A DNA stretch of 64,000 nt from Brevundimonas sp. AJA228-03. GTDB taxonomy: Bacteria > Pseudomonadota > Alphaproteobacteria > Caulobacterales > Caulobacteraceae. The stretch covers positions 2,733,001 through 2,797,000 of the forward strand of contig NZ_CP059297.1 in the NCBI RefSeq assembly GCF_017795885.1, read 5' to 3'. The position numbers and the translations under genes were made by a program. The notes below the pieces were generated by a model that did not search any database, had not been told where the DNA came from, and saw only the letters and a list, made by a program, of their open reading frames with translations. Positions 7,638 through 17,192 of the stretch are shown piece after piece (position 1 is the stretch's first letter; each line of letters opens with the position of its first letter).

Positions 7638-10139
7638 ATGCGTTATTCACGGAATTTACTGTCCAGCGCCATGGCGCTGTCGTTCCTTGCCACGGCATCG
7701 CCAGTGCTGGCACAGGCCGTGACCAGCGAGAGCACTGCACAACTGGACGAGGTCATCGTAACCGGCAGGGCTGGCGCTTCCGAGCGTCGCCGCGTTGAAG
7801 CCAGCTATGCCGTCACGACCCTGAACGAGACCGCACTGCGACTTCAGGCCCCGATCTCTACGGCTGAAGTCTTCAAGGCCATTCCGGGCTTCTGGGTGGA
7901 AGCATCCGGCGGTGAGAGCTCCAACAACGTCCGCACGCGCGGCATCCCCACCGACGGCTATTCGTCGGTCACCATCCAGGAAGATGGCCTGACGATCCAG
8001 CACGACGGCGGCCTGGGCTGGCTGAATGCCGACCAGTCTTTCCGTCTGGACGAAACCATCGGCCGTGTCGAAGCGGTTCGTGGCGGCCCGGCCTCGATCT
8101 TTGCGTCCAACTCCCCCGGGGGAACGGTCAACTTCATCACCCGTCAGGCCGGAGATACGCCCGAGGGTCTGATCAAGGCCACCGTCGGTGATTATGGCAT
8201 GTACCGCGGTGATTTCTGGTACGGTGCGCCGCTGGGAGACGGCTGGGGCCTGACCATCGGCGGGTTCTACCGCTCCGACGAAGGCGTCCGCAGCCCGGGC
8301 TTCACCCAGAACAAGGGCGGCCAGATTCGCGTCGGCCTGTCGCGCGAACTCGAGCGCGGCCGCTTCGAGATCAACGTCAAGCACATCGATGACAATGTCG
8401 GCTTCCTGTTGCCTGTGCCCCTGACGTTCGACGGTTCGCAGAACCCGGACGGTGTTCCCGGCTTCGATCCCAACTACGGAACCCTCGCGGGCCCGGACAA
8501 CCGTCTGGTCAGCTTCCGCAACGTCAATGGCCCGTTCAACTTCGATCTCGGCCGCGGTACAGACGTCAGCCTCACCGCTGTCACCGCCAGGCTGGACCTG
8601 GAGATCGCCAACGGCTGGCGTCTGCAGAACACGGCCCGCTTCAGAACCAGCAACATCGTGCGCAACGGTCTGTTCCCGACCGGCAGCATCGAAACGGCCA
8701 CGGCGCGCCTGAACGGTCTGCGGGCGCAGGCCCTGGCCGCCTATCCAGGCGCGACCAACATCGAATACCGCTATGCGACCACAGGTGCGGCGTTCGACCC
8801 GGCGACGGCGAACAGGAACGGCCTGGTGGTCAGCGGCAACCTGCTCAGCGTCTCGGTCCCGCTTGACGAGTTCACCAACGATCTGCGGCTGGTGAAGACC
8901 CTGGACCTGGGCGATCAGACCCACGATCTGGCCTTCGGCGTCTATGTGTCGGACTTCAACTACGACTACGACCGCTACATGGCGACGGCCAATCTGGAAG
9001 TGCGCGATCAGGCCCGCCGTCTGGACATCGTGGCCGTCAACGCGGCAGGAGGGATCGTCGGTCGCGTCACCGAAAACGGCTTCCTGCGCTATGGGTCGCT
9101 GTTCGACAACGCCACCATCGACGCCCGCGTCATGGCCTTCTACGCCTCTGACGAGTGGCAGGTGACGCCCAAACTCCGGATCGATCTGGGCGTGCGCCAC
9201 GAACAGATCGACTTCAGCGGCTCGGTCGAGGGCAAACAGACCGTCGATCTGGGCGTCGCGGGCATACTGGCGGACAATCAGGTGATCACGGGCACCGGGG
9301 TCTTCACCCCGATAGACCGCGCCTATGACGGCACAAGCTGGACATTGGGTGTCAACTATCAGCTCGCAGACAATCTGGGCCTTTTTGGCCGGTATACGGA
9401 CACCCTTCGACTGCCGGCCCCCTCGGAATTCCAGGGCAGCCCTGCTGACGCCCTTCGCACCGACATCCGCGAGACCCCGGTCACGATGCTGGAAGGCGGA
9501 CTGAAGTGGCAGTCGGATCTCTTCGACGTCTATGCGACCGCCTTCCAGACTAAATTCGACAACATCCGCTTCAACGACAATGTGTTCAACTCGGCCACCA
9601 ACAGCTTCACGACGCGGGTTGCCTATGGTGACACCAATACGGTCGGGCTGGAGCTGGAAGGCGTCTTCCGGCCGGTCGAATGGGCGGACCTTTCCGGTGC
9701 CCTCTCCTGGCAAAACCCGGAGTACGATACCTTCCGGTTCACCGAGAACGTCGGAGGTGTTCCGACCGTGCGGAACTTCGGCGGCAACCAGCTGATCCGC
9801 GTTCCCAAGGTTGGCGCTCGCCTGACCCCCGGCCTGAACCTGCTCGGGAACACGGTCCGTGTGGAACTGCCGGTCGAATACTACAGCGAGCGCTTTGCCG
9901 ACGTGGCCAACACCCAGGCTCTCAAGGCCTATACGGTCGTCAATCTGAACCTGCGCTGGGATGCGACCGAGACCGTCGCCCTTTCGGTGGCCGGGGTCAA
10001 TCTGACCAATGAGATCGGCCTGACCGAAGGCAATCCGCGTGCCGGGCAGTTCATCTCCGGTGACGCCGGTGCCCGCTACTATCTGGCCCGTCCGGTGCTC
10101 GGCCGGTCCTGGCGTGCAGCCGTGACGATGCGCTTCTGA
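7638..10139 (+). CDS. TonB-dependent outer-membrane receptor
   Basis: An 833-residue receptor. Signal peptide MRYSRNLLSSAMALSFLATA with cleavage after VLAQ. A TonB-box-like stretch (QLDEVIVTGRAG) leads into the plug domain (VRTRGIPTDGYSSVTIQEDG, VEAVRGGPASIFASNSPGGT), followed by the 22-strand barrel ending in AAVTMRF with the C-terminal phenylalanine typical of outer-membrane proteins. GGGGGA precedes the ATG. The ligand is unknown. The gene ends in a strong terminator and follows the PHP hydrolase. Confidence 0.93.
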   Translation: MRYSRNLLSSAMALSFLATASPVLAQAVTSESTAQLDEVIVTGRAGASERRRVEASYAVTTLNETALRLQAPISTAEVFKAIPGFWVEASGGESSNNVRTRGIPTDGYSSVTIQEDGLTIQHDGGLGWLNADQSFRLDETIGRVEAVRGGPASIFASNSPGGTVNFITRQAGDTPEGLIKATVGDYGMYRGDFWYGAPLGDGWGLTIGGFYRSDEGVRSPGFTQNKGGQIRVGLSRELERGRFEINVKHIDDNVGFLLPVPLTFDGSQNPDGVPGFDPNYGTLAGPDNRLVSFRNVNGPFNFDLGRGTDVSLTAVTARLDLEIANGWRLQNTARFRTSNIVRNGLFPTGSIETATARLNGLRAQALAAYPGATNIEYRYATTGAAFDPATANRNGLVVSGNLLSVSVPLDEFTNDLRLVKTLDLGDQTHDLAFGVYVSDFNYDYDRYMATANLEVRDQARRLDIVAVNAAGGIVGRVTENGFLRYGSLFDNATIDARVMAFYASDEWQVTPKLRIDLGVRHEQIDFSGSVEGKQTVDLGVAGILADNQVITGTGVFTPIDRAYDGTSWTLGVNYQLADNLGLFGRYTDTLRLPAPSEFQGSPADALRTDIRETPVTMLEGGLKWQSDLFDVYATAFQTKFDNIRFNDNVFNSATNSFTTRVAYGDTNTVGLELEGVFRPVEWADLSGALSWQNPEYDTFRFTENVGGVPTVRNFGGNQLIRVPKVGARLTPGLNLLGNTVRVELPVEYYSERFADVANTQALKAYTVVNLNLRWDATETVALSVAGVNLTNEIGLTEGNPRAGQFISGDAGARYYLARPVLGRSWRAAVTMRF

Positions 10140-10164
10140 TTTCCGGCGTCTCGATAGAGTGCGG

Positions 10165-10200
10165 GGGGCGATCGGTTTCGACCGATCGCCCCTTCTTTTT
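10165..10200 (+). terminator. intrinsic terminator after the TonB receptor
   Basis: A perfect 12-bp stem (10165-10176 with 10181-10192, GGGGCGATCGGT / ACCGATCGCCCC) with a TTCG loop, followed by TTCTTTTT. Confidence 0.93.
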
Positions 10201-10208
10201 ACAGGCCG

Positions 10209-10985
10209 TCAGGTGGCCACGGCGGTAATGGACTGGCGTACCAGCTCGCAGGTGCCCTGGGTGGACAGAAAGGCGATGTCGGCGGCGTCGCGCCCGCAGG
10301 CGATCCGCACCAGTCCCTCGATCGGGGCCAGGCCTGTCGGATCGACCAGCCACCAGCCGTTCGACAGCCAAACCTCGAAGATGGCGTGGAAGTCCGGCGG
10401 GCTCAGCTGATGGGCGAAGGCACTGACGGCGCGGGCCGGAATGCCCGAGGCCCGACACAGGGTGATGCCCATGTGGGTAAAGTCGCGGCACACCCCGGCG
10501 CGGTCGATGAAGGTGCGGGACGCGGTCGTCTCCGAATCCGAGACTCCGGCCTCATAGTCGATGTTTTCGGTGATCCATCCCAGGATCGCCAGCACCCGCT
10601 CGCCGCCCGAGGTGTCGCCGAACTGGCGTTCCGCAAAGCGTCCGAACTGGTCCGAGGGACAGTACCGGCTCGGCCACAGATAGGTCAGGACCTCGGCCGG
10701 CAGGTCGTTCCAGTCGTGCCGGGTCGCGCCCGGCGGCAGGCCCATCAGGGTGCCGTTGTCGACAATCGCCTCATAGGCCACGGCCACCTCGCCCGACAGG
10801 CGTGCGCGCAGGGTTCGGGCCCCGAAGTCGGCGTCCTCGTCCTCATGGAAATCCTGGGGCGGGTTGGTGACCAGCCGCTCCTCGATCACCGTCTGACCCG
10901 GCCAGTGCGCGACCTGAATCTTGTAGATCGCATCGGTCGGGGGATCGAAGCGATAGACGAGCTCGGCGCGGACGCGGATCTTCAT
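10209..10985 (-). CDS. transglutaminase-like cysteine peptidase family protein
   Basis: A 258-residue cytoplasmic protein with an N-terminal beta domain and a transglutaminase core. The triad is visible: Cys in DRAGVCRDFTH, His in PDFHAIFEVWL and Asp in LVDPTG. I chose MKIRVRAEL as the start because the open frame further upstream is Arg-rich and out of character. It is last in a minus-strand run after the HNH gene, and its 3' end faces the TonB-receptor terminator. A second, more divergent transglutaminase lies at 61759. These bacterial proteins are usually proteases or amidases, and the substrate is unknown. Confidence 0.85.
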   Translation of the reverse strand: MKIRVRAELVYRFDPPTDAIYKIQVAHWPGQTVIEERLVTNPPQDFHEDEDADFGARTLRARLSGEVAVAYEAIVDNGTLMGLPPGATRHDWNDLPAEVLTYLWPSRYCPSDQFGRFAERQFGDTSGGERVLAILGWITENIDYEAGVSDSETTASRTFIDRAGVCRDFTHMGITLCRASGIPARAVSAFAHQLSPPDFHAIFEVWLSNGWWLVDPTGLAPIEGLVRIACGRDAADIAFLSTQGTCELVRQSITAVAT

Positions 10986-11133
10986 GAAGGACCTGATGAC
11001 GGAGTGGACGATCGGGCAACGTCGCGCAGGCGCGTGCGTTCCGGGCCGCGTCCCATAGCAGATCGACAGGGTCCGGATAGAGGCGATGCCGTCTCTGATA
11101 GACGTCGCGGCACCCGCGTCATTCCGACCGGAC

Positions 11134-11694
11134 CTACGGTTCGAGCTCGATGTCCCAATAGAGGTAGTCCAGCCAGCTCTGGTGCAGATAGTGCGGCGGG
11201 AACCGGCGACCGGCGTCCTGAAGCTGATAGGCGTTCGGTCGATGCGGCGCACGCCGCACGGGCATTTGCGCCTGCTGCGGGGTGCGGCCACCCTTCTTCA
11301 GATTGCACGGCGAGCAGGCGGCGACGATGTTTTCCCAGGTCGTGCGCCCGCCCCGGCTGCGCGGAATGACGTGATCGAAGGTCAGCTCGGCGGTGTCGCC
11401 GCAATACTGGCAGGTGAAGCCGTCACGCAGGAAGACGTTGAAGCGGGTGAAGGCCGGGGCGCGGTTCTGGTCGACGTAGGATTTCAGCGCGATGACGCTG
11501 GGGATCGCCATCTCCATCGACGGACTGCGCACGACCTTGTCGTAGACGGACACGACATCGACACGGTCCTGATAGACGGCCTTGACCGCCTCTTCCCACG
11601 GCCAGAGCGACAGAGGGTAGTAGGACAGAGGGCGAAAATCGGCGTTCAGCACCAGGGCCGGATAGCCGGACGGCGGCCTGTGGAGCACCTGCAT
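11134..11694 (-). CDS. HNH endonuclease family protein
   Basis: A 186-residue protein with an HNH/McrA-type module: CQYCGD, LTFDHVIPRSRGGRTTWENIVAAC, CNLKKGGRTP, giving two CxxC pairs for zinc and the catalytic His in DHV. The N-terminal part (ALVLNADFRPLSYYPLSLWP) is the conserved extension of the widespread single-copy HNH proteins of alphaproteobacteria. It lies 129 bp downstream of the UPF0126 gene on the same strand. It is probably a housekeeping nuclease rather than a defence enzyme, as no modification gene is nearby. Confidence 0.88.
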   Translation of the reverse strand: MQVLHRPPSGYPALVLNADFRPLSYYPLSLWPWEEAVKAVYQDRVDVVSVYDKVVRSPSMEMAIPSVIALKSYVDQNRAPAFTRFNVFLRDGFTCQYCGDTAELTFDHVIPRSRGGRTTWENIVAACSPCNLKKGGRTPQQAQMPVRRAPHRPNAYQLQDAGRRFPPHYLHQSWLDYLYWDIELEP

Positions 11695-11823
11695 CAGGCC
11701 CTCCCGCTCACGCCGGACTGGATCGAGGAAATAGGACTGAAGACGTCGCTCCTTCTCTCTGCTGAATCCAGCCTATCCCCGATTCGTGCGCGCCGCCATG
11801 ACGGGCTTGCATCGGTTTCGTGA

Positions 11824-12492
11824 CTAGCTCTTTCGGACGAAGCCTCCGGGAAAGCCCGGCAGGCTCCAGCCCCAGATCAACGCCCCGCCGCGCAGAAGGA
11901 AGCCGGCGGGTGCCGCGATGGCCGCGGCCGGCCAGTTGTCCAGCCCGAGAAGCCGCGCCACGACGTAGACGGTGGCCGCCAGCAGGGCCGCCGAGACCGT
12001 GATCTCCCGGCGCAGCAGGATCGACGGCTGGCCGGCCAGAATGTCGCGCACGATCCCGCCGAAACAGGCCGTCAGCCCCCCCATGACGATGCAGATCAGC
12101 GGCGGGACGCCGAACGCCTCGGCCTTGGCCGCGCCAAGAACGCCATAGGCGCCCAGCCCGATCGCATCCAGCCACAGCAGGGCCCGAAACCGCCAGGCCC
12201 CGGCCCCGATGATCCAGACGACCGCCGCGCTGGCCAGACAGACGGCGATATAGCGCCAGTCCTGGACCCAGAAGACCGGCGCCTCGATCAGCAGGTCGCG
12301 CAGGGTCCCGCCGCCGACGCCGGTGATGGCGGCGAAGAATCCGAAGGTGACCAGGTCGTGCTTCTCGCGCGCGGCGGCCAGCGCTCCCGTCGCGGCGAAG
12401 ACCGCCACGCCCGCGAAGTCGAGCGCGCCCAGCACCGTTTCGGGATGCGCCAGGGCGGGTGTCAGCAGCGTCGGATCGACCAGCGTCGTCAT
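11824..12492 (-). CDS. UPF0126 / TRIC-like membrane protein
   Basis: A 222-residue integral membrane protein with about seven hydrophobic segments and an internal repeat: ATGALAAAREKHDL...GGGTLRDLLI and then GGLTACFGGIVRDILAGQPS. That pattern is diagnostic of UPF0126 (YicG-like), related to trimeric intracellular cation channels. Its ATG overlaps the stop of the upstream DNA glycosylase gene (ATGA), so the two are translationally coupled. Proposed roles include cation or glycine conductance; none can be assigned here. Confidence 0.88.
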   Translation of the reverse strand: MTTLVDPTLLTPALAHPETVLGALDFAGVAVFAATGALAAAREKHDLVTFGFFAAITGVGGGTLRDLLIEAPVFWVQDWRYIAVCLASAAVVWIIGAGAWRFRALLWLDAIGLGAYGVLGAAKAEAFGVPPLICIVMGGLTACFGGIVRDILAGQPSILLRREITVSAALLAATVYVVARLLGLDNWPAAAIAAPAGFLLRGGALIWGWSLPGFPGGFVRKS

Positions 12493-13133
12493 GCGGGATC
12501 ATCCCGCACGATCTCGCCCTTCTTCACGCCGGTGTACCAGGCCCACAGCAGGTGGGTCGCCACGCCGCGCCACGGCCGCCAGACCTCGGCCCGGGCATAG
12601 GCTGCCTTCGTGTCAGGCCGGGTCTCAGTGCCGTCGGCCCATCGAATGGCCTCCTGCAGCGCCACATCTCCACCGGGGAAGACGTCGGTCCGTCCCTCGC
12701 ACAGCAACAGATAGGCCTCGGCCGTCCACAGACCGACGCCCTTCAGCGCGACCAGGGCCTCGATCGCCGAGGCATCGTCCAGTGTGGCCAGATGCTCCAG
12801 ATCGATGGTGCCGTCCATCTGCGCCCTTGCCATGCCCTGGCCATAGGTCGCCTTCTGCCGCGACAGGCCCATGCCGCGCAGACTGTCCAGATCGTGAGCC
12901 AGCAGATTGGCCGGCGTGATCTCGCCCAGACCCGCCTGCAGCCGCGCCCAGACGGAGGCCGCCGAGGCCACCGACACCTGCTGCTCCACGATCATGCGGA
13001 ACAGGCCGACGAAGCCGGCCTGACGCACCCGCCATTCGAACGGCGGCGTCCCGGCATCGACGCGGGCCAGGGCCGGGTCGAGCCGGGCCAGGGTCTCGCG
13101 CGCGGCGGCCAGTTCAGCAGGCGTGATGGGCAT
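12489..13133 (-). CDS. DNA-3-methyladenine glycosylase (AlkA/HhH-GPD family)
   Basis: A 214-residue base-excision-repair glycosylase. It has an HhH-GPD fold: LKGVGLWTAEAYLL is the helix-hairpin-helix, and the catalytic Asp follows in VFPGGDVALQEAI. It removes alkylated purines. The start is fixed by AAGGA 6 nt before the ATG; the frame remains open upstream but lacks such a site. It is divergent from gluQ (141 bp between starts) and coupled to UPF0126 downstream. Confidence 0.88.
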   Translation of the reverse strand: MPITPAELAAARETLARLDPALARVDAGTPPFEWRVRQAGFVGLFRMIVEQQVSVASAASVWARLQAGLGEITPANLLAHDLDSLRGMGLSRQKATYGQGMARAQMDGTIDLEHLATLDDASAIEALVALKGVGLWTAEAYLLLCEGRTDVFPGGDVALQEAIRWADGTETRPDTKAAYARAEVWRPWRGVATHLLWAWYTGVKKGEIVRDDPA

Positions 13134-13274
13134 GACGTCCTTGTCGACAAGCGCGGCCGTGGAACGGTAGCGTCCGGCCATGCCCAGTCTGGACGATCTC
13201 GCCGCTCCGATCACCCCCGCGTCTGCCCCTTCGGACGACAGCAGCCGAAAACCGCCGGGCCCGTGCGCCCGGCA

Positions 13275-14123
13275 ATGAGCTTCGTCACCCGTTTCGCCCC
13301 CTCCCCCACCGGGCTTCTGCACCGCGGTCACGCCTTTTCGGCCCTGACGGCCTGGACGGCCGCAAGGGAGGCGGGCGGACGGTTCCTGCTGCGGATCGAG
13401 GACACCGACTTCACCCGTTGTCGGCCGGAATATGAGACCGCCCTGCTGGAGGACCTGGCCTGGCTGGGCCTGGACTGGGAAGAGCCGGTCCGGCGGCAGT
13501 CAAACAACCGCGCGGCCTATGACGCGGCGCTGGAGCGGCTGCGGGGTCAGGGCGTGCTGTATCGCTGCTTCCGGACGCGAAAGGAGCTGATGGCCCTGGC
13601 CGGCGTCGCGCCCCATGACGACGATCCTGCCGATGCCCATGCCTTTGCCGGTGGCCCGCTGGATCCGGGCGAGGAGACCGAACGGCTGGCAGCCGGCCAA
13701 CCCTTCGCCTGGCGGCTGTCGCTCGCGGCGGCGCGGGCACGGCTGGGCGGGTTCGAAGCCCTGACCTGGGTCGAGGAAACGGCCGATCCGGGCACGCGGA
13801 CCGCCCGGCCCGAGGCGCTGGGCGACATGGTCCTGGGGCGAAAGGACATCGGCGCCGGCTATGTCATCGCCTCGGTCGTCGACGACGCGCTGCAGGGCGT
13901 GACCCATGTGGTGCGGGGCGAGGACCTGATCCCCGCGACCTCGGTCCAGCGCCTGCTGCAGACCCTGCTGGACCTGCCCACCCCGGTCTATCGCCATCAC
14001 CCCCTGCTGCTGGGCCCGGACGGGAAACGCTATGCCAAACGGGACGGATCGGTAACGATCATGGCCCTGCGCGAGGCGGGGGTGACGCCGCAGGAGCTGA
14101 GGGCGGAGCTGGGGTTCGCGTAG
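13275..14123 (+). CDS. gluQ: glutamyl-Q tRNA(Asp) synthetase
   Basis: A 282-residue truncated GluRS paralogue lacking the anticodon-binding domain. It has FAPSPTGLLHRGHAFSAL (HIGH-like signature) and KRYAKRDGS (KMSKS-like). The family charges glutamate onto queuosine of tRNA(Asp). The zinc-binding segment, which has several cysteines in the E. coli enzyme, here has only one (YRCFRTRKELMALAG), so zinc is probably not bound. The start is chosen at MSFVTRFAPSPTG, where family homology begins. It is divergent from the glycosylase gene. Confidence 0.87.
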   Translation: MSFVTRFAPSPTGLLHRGHAFSALTAWTAAREAGGRFLLRIEDTDFTRCRPEYETALLEDLAWLGLDWEEPVRRQSNNRAAYDAALERLRGQGVLYRCFRTRKELMALAGVAPHDDDPADAHAFAGGPLDPGEETERLAAGQPFAWRLSLAAARARLGGFEALTWVEETADPGTRTARPEALGDMVLGRKDIGAGYVIASVVDDALQGVTHVVRGEDLIPATSVQRLLQTLLDLPTPVYRHHPLLLGPDGKRYAKRDGSVTIMALREAGVTPQELRAELGFA

Positions 14124-14127
14124 CTTT

Positions 14128-14148
14128 CCCTCTCCCGTGGGGAGAGGG
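14128..14148. repeat. short intergenic hairpin
   Basis: CCCTCTCCC (14128-14136) pairs with GGGAGAGGG (14140-14148) around a 3-nt loop. It begins 4 nt after the gluQ stop and has no T run. It looks like a dispersed short repeat that may slow or end transcription. Confidence 0.6.
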
Positions 14149-14167
14149 GACACGCTAGTGACCTCGC

Positions 14168-15082
14168 ATGACGCCCCCCGCCCCCCGATTGATTCCGCTG
14201 CTGGTCGTGCTGGTGTCCGCCAGCATCCTCGGGCTGGCCCCCATTCTCGTTCGTCTGACCGAGACAGGCCCGGCGGCGGCGGGGTTCTGGCGGTTCATGT
14301 TCGCCCTGCCGCTGCTGGTCCTGATCCTGTCCCGGCCGGGCGGCGAAGGGATCGCCCGGCCGTCGAAATGGATGCTGCTGGCGGGGCTGTTCTTCGCCCT
14401 GGACCTGTCGTTCTGGCACTATGGCATCGTCATGACCTCGGTCGCCAACGCCACGGTGCTGTGCAATCTGACGCCGGTGGTCGTGACCCTGATCGGCTGG
14501 CTGTTCTTCAAGGAGACGCCTGCCCGGCTGTTCCTTCTGGCGCTGGCCCTGGCCATGGCGGGGGCCTTTGCCATGGCGGCGGCCGCCGAGGGCGGACAGG
14601 GCACCCACCCGATCCTGGGCGACATCCTCTCGCTGACGGTGTCGGTCTGGTACGCGGGCTATTTCCTGATGGTGAAACAGGCACGGACCACCGCGGGCGC
14701 GCTCAGGGTCACCTTCTGGGCGACGCTGGCCGGGCTGCCGCTGATGGGCGGGGTGGCGCTGCTGCTGGGCGAGGACATGATCCCGGCGACGGCGGCGGGC
14801 TGGGCCGCCTGCGTGGCCATGGGGCTGATGCATGTGGCCGGCCAGGGCGGGGTCGCCTGGGCCCTGGGCCGACTGCCGGCCTCGATCACGGCGGTGACCA
14901 TTCTGATCCAGCCGCTGGTCGCCGCAGGGCTCAGCTGGCTCATCTTCGGCGAGACCCTGGCGCCGGTTCAGGCCCTGGGCGGTGCGCTGGTCCTGTGCGC
15001 GATCGTGCTGGCGCAGTGGTCAGCCGCCATGGGGGCCAGAACGAAAACGGGCGCGGCACCCGAAGGTCCCGCGCCCGCCTGA
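14168..15082 (+). CDS. EamA/DMT-family transporter
   Basis: A 304-residue membrane protein with ten predicted helices in two EamA repeats (first half from LIPLLVVLVSASILGLAPIL, second from LGDILSLTVSVWYAGYFLM). The family exports or exchanges small metabolites such as amino acids and nucleotides; the substrate is unknown. It converges on cspA, with 30 bp between the stops. Confidence 0.9.
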   Translation: MTPPAPRLIPLLVVLVSASILGLAPILVRLTETGPAAAGFWRFMFALPLLVLILSRPGGEGIARPSKWMLLAGLFFALDLSFWHYGIVMTSVANATVLCNLTPVVVTLIGWLFFKETPARLFLLALALAMAGAFAMAAAAEGGQGTHPILGDILSLTVSVWYAGYFLMVKQARTTAGALRVTFWATLAGLPLMGGVALLLGEDMIPATAAGWAACVAMGLMHVAGQGGVAWALGRLPASITAVTILIQPLVAAGLSWLIFGETLAPVQALGGALVLCAIVLAQWSAAMGARTKTGAAPEGPAPA

Positions 15083-15112
15083 TGGTCGTCCAGCGACCCC
15101 GATCCTAGAGGA

Positions 15113-15316
15113 TCAGAGCAGCTTCAGATCGACGGCCGAGGTCTTGCCGCGCTGGGATTCCAGCTCGTAGGACACCTTGGCGTTCTCATCGAGGCCCGTC
15201 AGGCCAGCCTTCTGGACGGCGGTGATGTGAACGAACACATCTGCGCCGCCGCTTTCGGGCTGGATGAAGCCGAAGCCTTTCGTGGGGTTGAACCACTTGA
15301 CCGTACCGGTCGCCAT
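15113..15316 (-). CDS. cold-shock protein (CspA family)
   Basis: A 67-residue single OB-fold protein. RNP1 is KGFGFIQ and RNP2 is VFVHITA, preceded by [12 protein letters not shown]. It binds single-stranded RNA and DNA and melts structure at low temperature or on stress. GGAGA sits 7 nt before the ATG. About 195 bp of gene-free DNA upstream could hold the promoter and a structured cold-shock leader, but no cold-box is obvious. Several homologues are usual per genome, so no number is assigned. Confidence 0.95.
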   Translation of the reverse strand: MATGTVKWFNPTKGFGFIQPESGGADVFVHITAVQKAGLTGLDENAKVSYELESQRGKTSAVDLKLL

Positions 15317-15512
15317 TGTTGCGTCTCCATAAACGCGCTTTTCCAGGCGGACGCCCTTACGAGGGGGCCCGACAACCCATCTGGACAGCTCGTTCAGGCG
15401 AAGGAGCGAAACGCGGGTTTGGACCCCACGCGAAATCCGGATTGCGCGCCTGTTTTCTCGCGGAGTGAAGGCGCGGTCAACCCGAAACGATTCGCCGTTA
15501 AGGCGAGCGTGG

Positions 15513-16286
15513 CTAATGCGGTCCGGTAACGCAGAGCGACCGGGGGGCGCCGTCCAGGTGCAGATGGTTTCTGTGCGCCGCATTGTAGTCGGGCGTCAGG
15601 ACGGTCGAGAACACCCGGCAGGCCCCGTCGCGCAGCCGCTTCAGGAAAACCGGGCCTGCCGCGCCTTGTGGGCCGTCGCCCCTCCAGTCCGCCTCCACCG
15701 ACACCGTGCGCCCGTCCGCCAGGGTGATCGAGGCCACATCCAGGGCATTGGCCCGCGCATGCTCGCTGGGCCGGTCGGCGACGTCGGTCGAGCCATAGAT
15801 CCGGCGGCAGGCATAGGTGCCGGAGTTGTTCACCGCCACGGCGCGCGAACCAAAGACCGACCGGGCTGCGGGCTGCAGCACCTGACGGTCCCAGATCACA
15901 TAGCGGACCGCCAGCGGGCACTGCATGGTCAGATCACCGGGCTTCAGCGGGGTGACCGCCCCGCCCGTGATGGTGACGGCGCCGCGCACCTGACAGAAGC
16001 CGCCGTCATCGACGTCCACGGCGCGCTTCACCTCGACGCCAGCGTCGCGCAGGGTCTGGAGACAGGCATCGGTCGCGCCCTCGATCTCCTCGGGCGCTGC
16101 ACCGGGCGCGACCGCGAAATCGGCGACCCTGGCCGCCGTCGCCCGACCCACCGGCTGGTTCAGGTCCAGCGGCTTCCAGAACAGGTCCTGGGGCGGGGCG
16201 AAGGCGTTCAGCAGCGCGAAGACGGCGCACACGCCGAGCATCGCCTCCCACATCAGGTTCCAGAAGTCGGCGAAGTCACGCTTCAT
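15513..16286 (-). CDS. extensin-like (ExtC) domain protein
   Basis: A 257-residue protein. A single hydrophobic segment near the N-terminus ([20 protein letters not shown]) anchors it or exports it. The rest matches the extensin-like C-terminal domain: [25 protein letters not shown] with the metal-binding His and Asp, and AHRNHLHLD near the end. This domain shares the fold of VanY-type D,D-carboxypeptidases, so an envelope role is likely. The start at MKRDFADFW places the membrane segment correctly. It is divergent from ppk2. Confidence 0.85.
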   Translation of the reverse strand: MKRDFADFWNLMWEAMLGVCAVFALLNAFAPPQDLFWKPLDLNQPVGRATAARVADFAVAPGAAPEEIEGATDACLQTLRDAGVEVKRAVDVDDGGFCQVRGAVTITGGAVTPLKPGDLTMQCPLAVRYVIWDRQVLQPAARSVFGSRAVAVNNSGTYACRRIYGSTDVADRPSEHARANALDVASITLADGRTVSVEADWRGDGPQGAAGPVFLKRLRDGACRVFSTVLTPDYNAAHRNHLHLDGAPRSLCVTGPH

Positions 16287-16407
16287 GCCCGACCACAATG
16301 GACGGGTGCGTAAAGGGTAACAATCGCGGCCGGCCTGTTTCGCATGTCGCGCTCTCGACGGCGCTGCCAAACTGCCCGAAACTGTGGCCGAACACGGAGT
16401 ATCCCGC

Positions 16408-17154
16408 ATGGGCAAGAAAGACGACTACGAAGAGGCGCTGGAGGCCCTTCAGGTCGAACTGGTCGCGACCCAGGCCTGGGCCATCGAACAGGGTCTGAAA
16501 GTCGTGATCGTGTTCGAGGGGCGTGACGCTGCGGGCAAGGACGGGGTGATCAAGCGGATCACCGAATACCTGTCACCCCGCCAGACCCGGGTCGTCGCCC
16601 TGTCCAAGCCGACCGAGCGCGAGACCGGCCAGTGGTATTTCCAGCGTTATGCCCCCCATCTGCCGGCCGCCGGCGAGATCGTCCTGTTCAACAGGTCCTG
16701 GTACAACCGGGCGGGGGTCGAGCCGGTCATGGGGTTCTGCACCCCGGCGCAATACGAGCAGTTCCTGAACGATGCGCCGCATTTCGAGCGGATGCTGACC
16801 GGATCGGGCATGGTCCTGATCAAGTTCTGGCTCGACATCAGTCGCGACGAGCAGGCCAGGCGGCTGGAAGAACGAACCTCCGATCCGCTGAAGCGATTCA
16901 AGGTCTCGGCGCTCGACGCCGAGGCGCAGAAACGCTGGAGCGACTATTCCACGGCCCGCGACCGGATGCTGGATGAGACCGGCGCGCCGCATTCCGAATG
17001 GACGGTCGTGGCCACCGACGACAAGAAGGCGGCGCGGCTGAACATCATCCGCCACATCCTGCACCGCGTCTGTCGCCCCGGATCAAAGGTCGACCGGCCG
17101 GACAAGGACATCCTGTTCCCCGCGCAAAAGGCGAAGGGTCGACTGCAGCCCTGA
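16408..17154 (+). CDS. ppk2: polyphosphate kinase 2
   Basis: A 248-residue class I PPK2. Walker A is FEGRDAAGKDG and Walker B is LFNRSWYNRAG, and the lid region is RRLEERTSDPLKRFKVS. It transfers phosphate between polyphosphate and nucleotides, commonly making GTP or ATP. The ATG is preceded by GGAG at 8 nt; a GTG eight codons upstream is the alternative. It is followed 38 bp later by uvrC on the same strand. Confidence 0.92.
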   Translation: MGKKDDYEEALEALQVELVATQAWAIEQGLKVVIVFEGRDAAGKDGVIKRITEYLSPRQTRVVALSKPTERETGQWYFQRYAPHLPAAGEIVLFNRSWYNRAGVEPVMGFCTPAQYEQFLNDAPHFERMLTGSGMVLIKFWLDISRDEQARRLEERTSDPLKRFKVSALDAEAQKRWSDYSTARDRMLDETGAPHSEWTVVATDDKKAARLNIIRHILHRVCRPGSKVDRPDKDILFPAQKAKGRLQP

Positions 17155-17192
17155 GGCTTCGCTCCGGCGGGCGAAGGCCTATATTGGCCGCG

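Noticed and set aside
10986..11291. Longer N-terminus for the transglutaminase gene
   Set aside because: The upstream extension of the frame is Arg/Ser/Thr-rich and overlaps the HNH gene; homology begins at MKIRVRAEL.
11134..11694. HNH protein as part of a restriction or phage-defence system
   Set aside because: No methyltransferase, specificity subunit or other defence gene is near, and the protein resembles the conserved stand-alone type of alphaproteobacteria.
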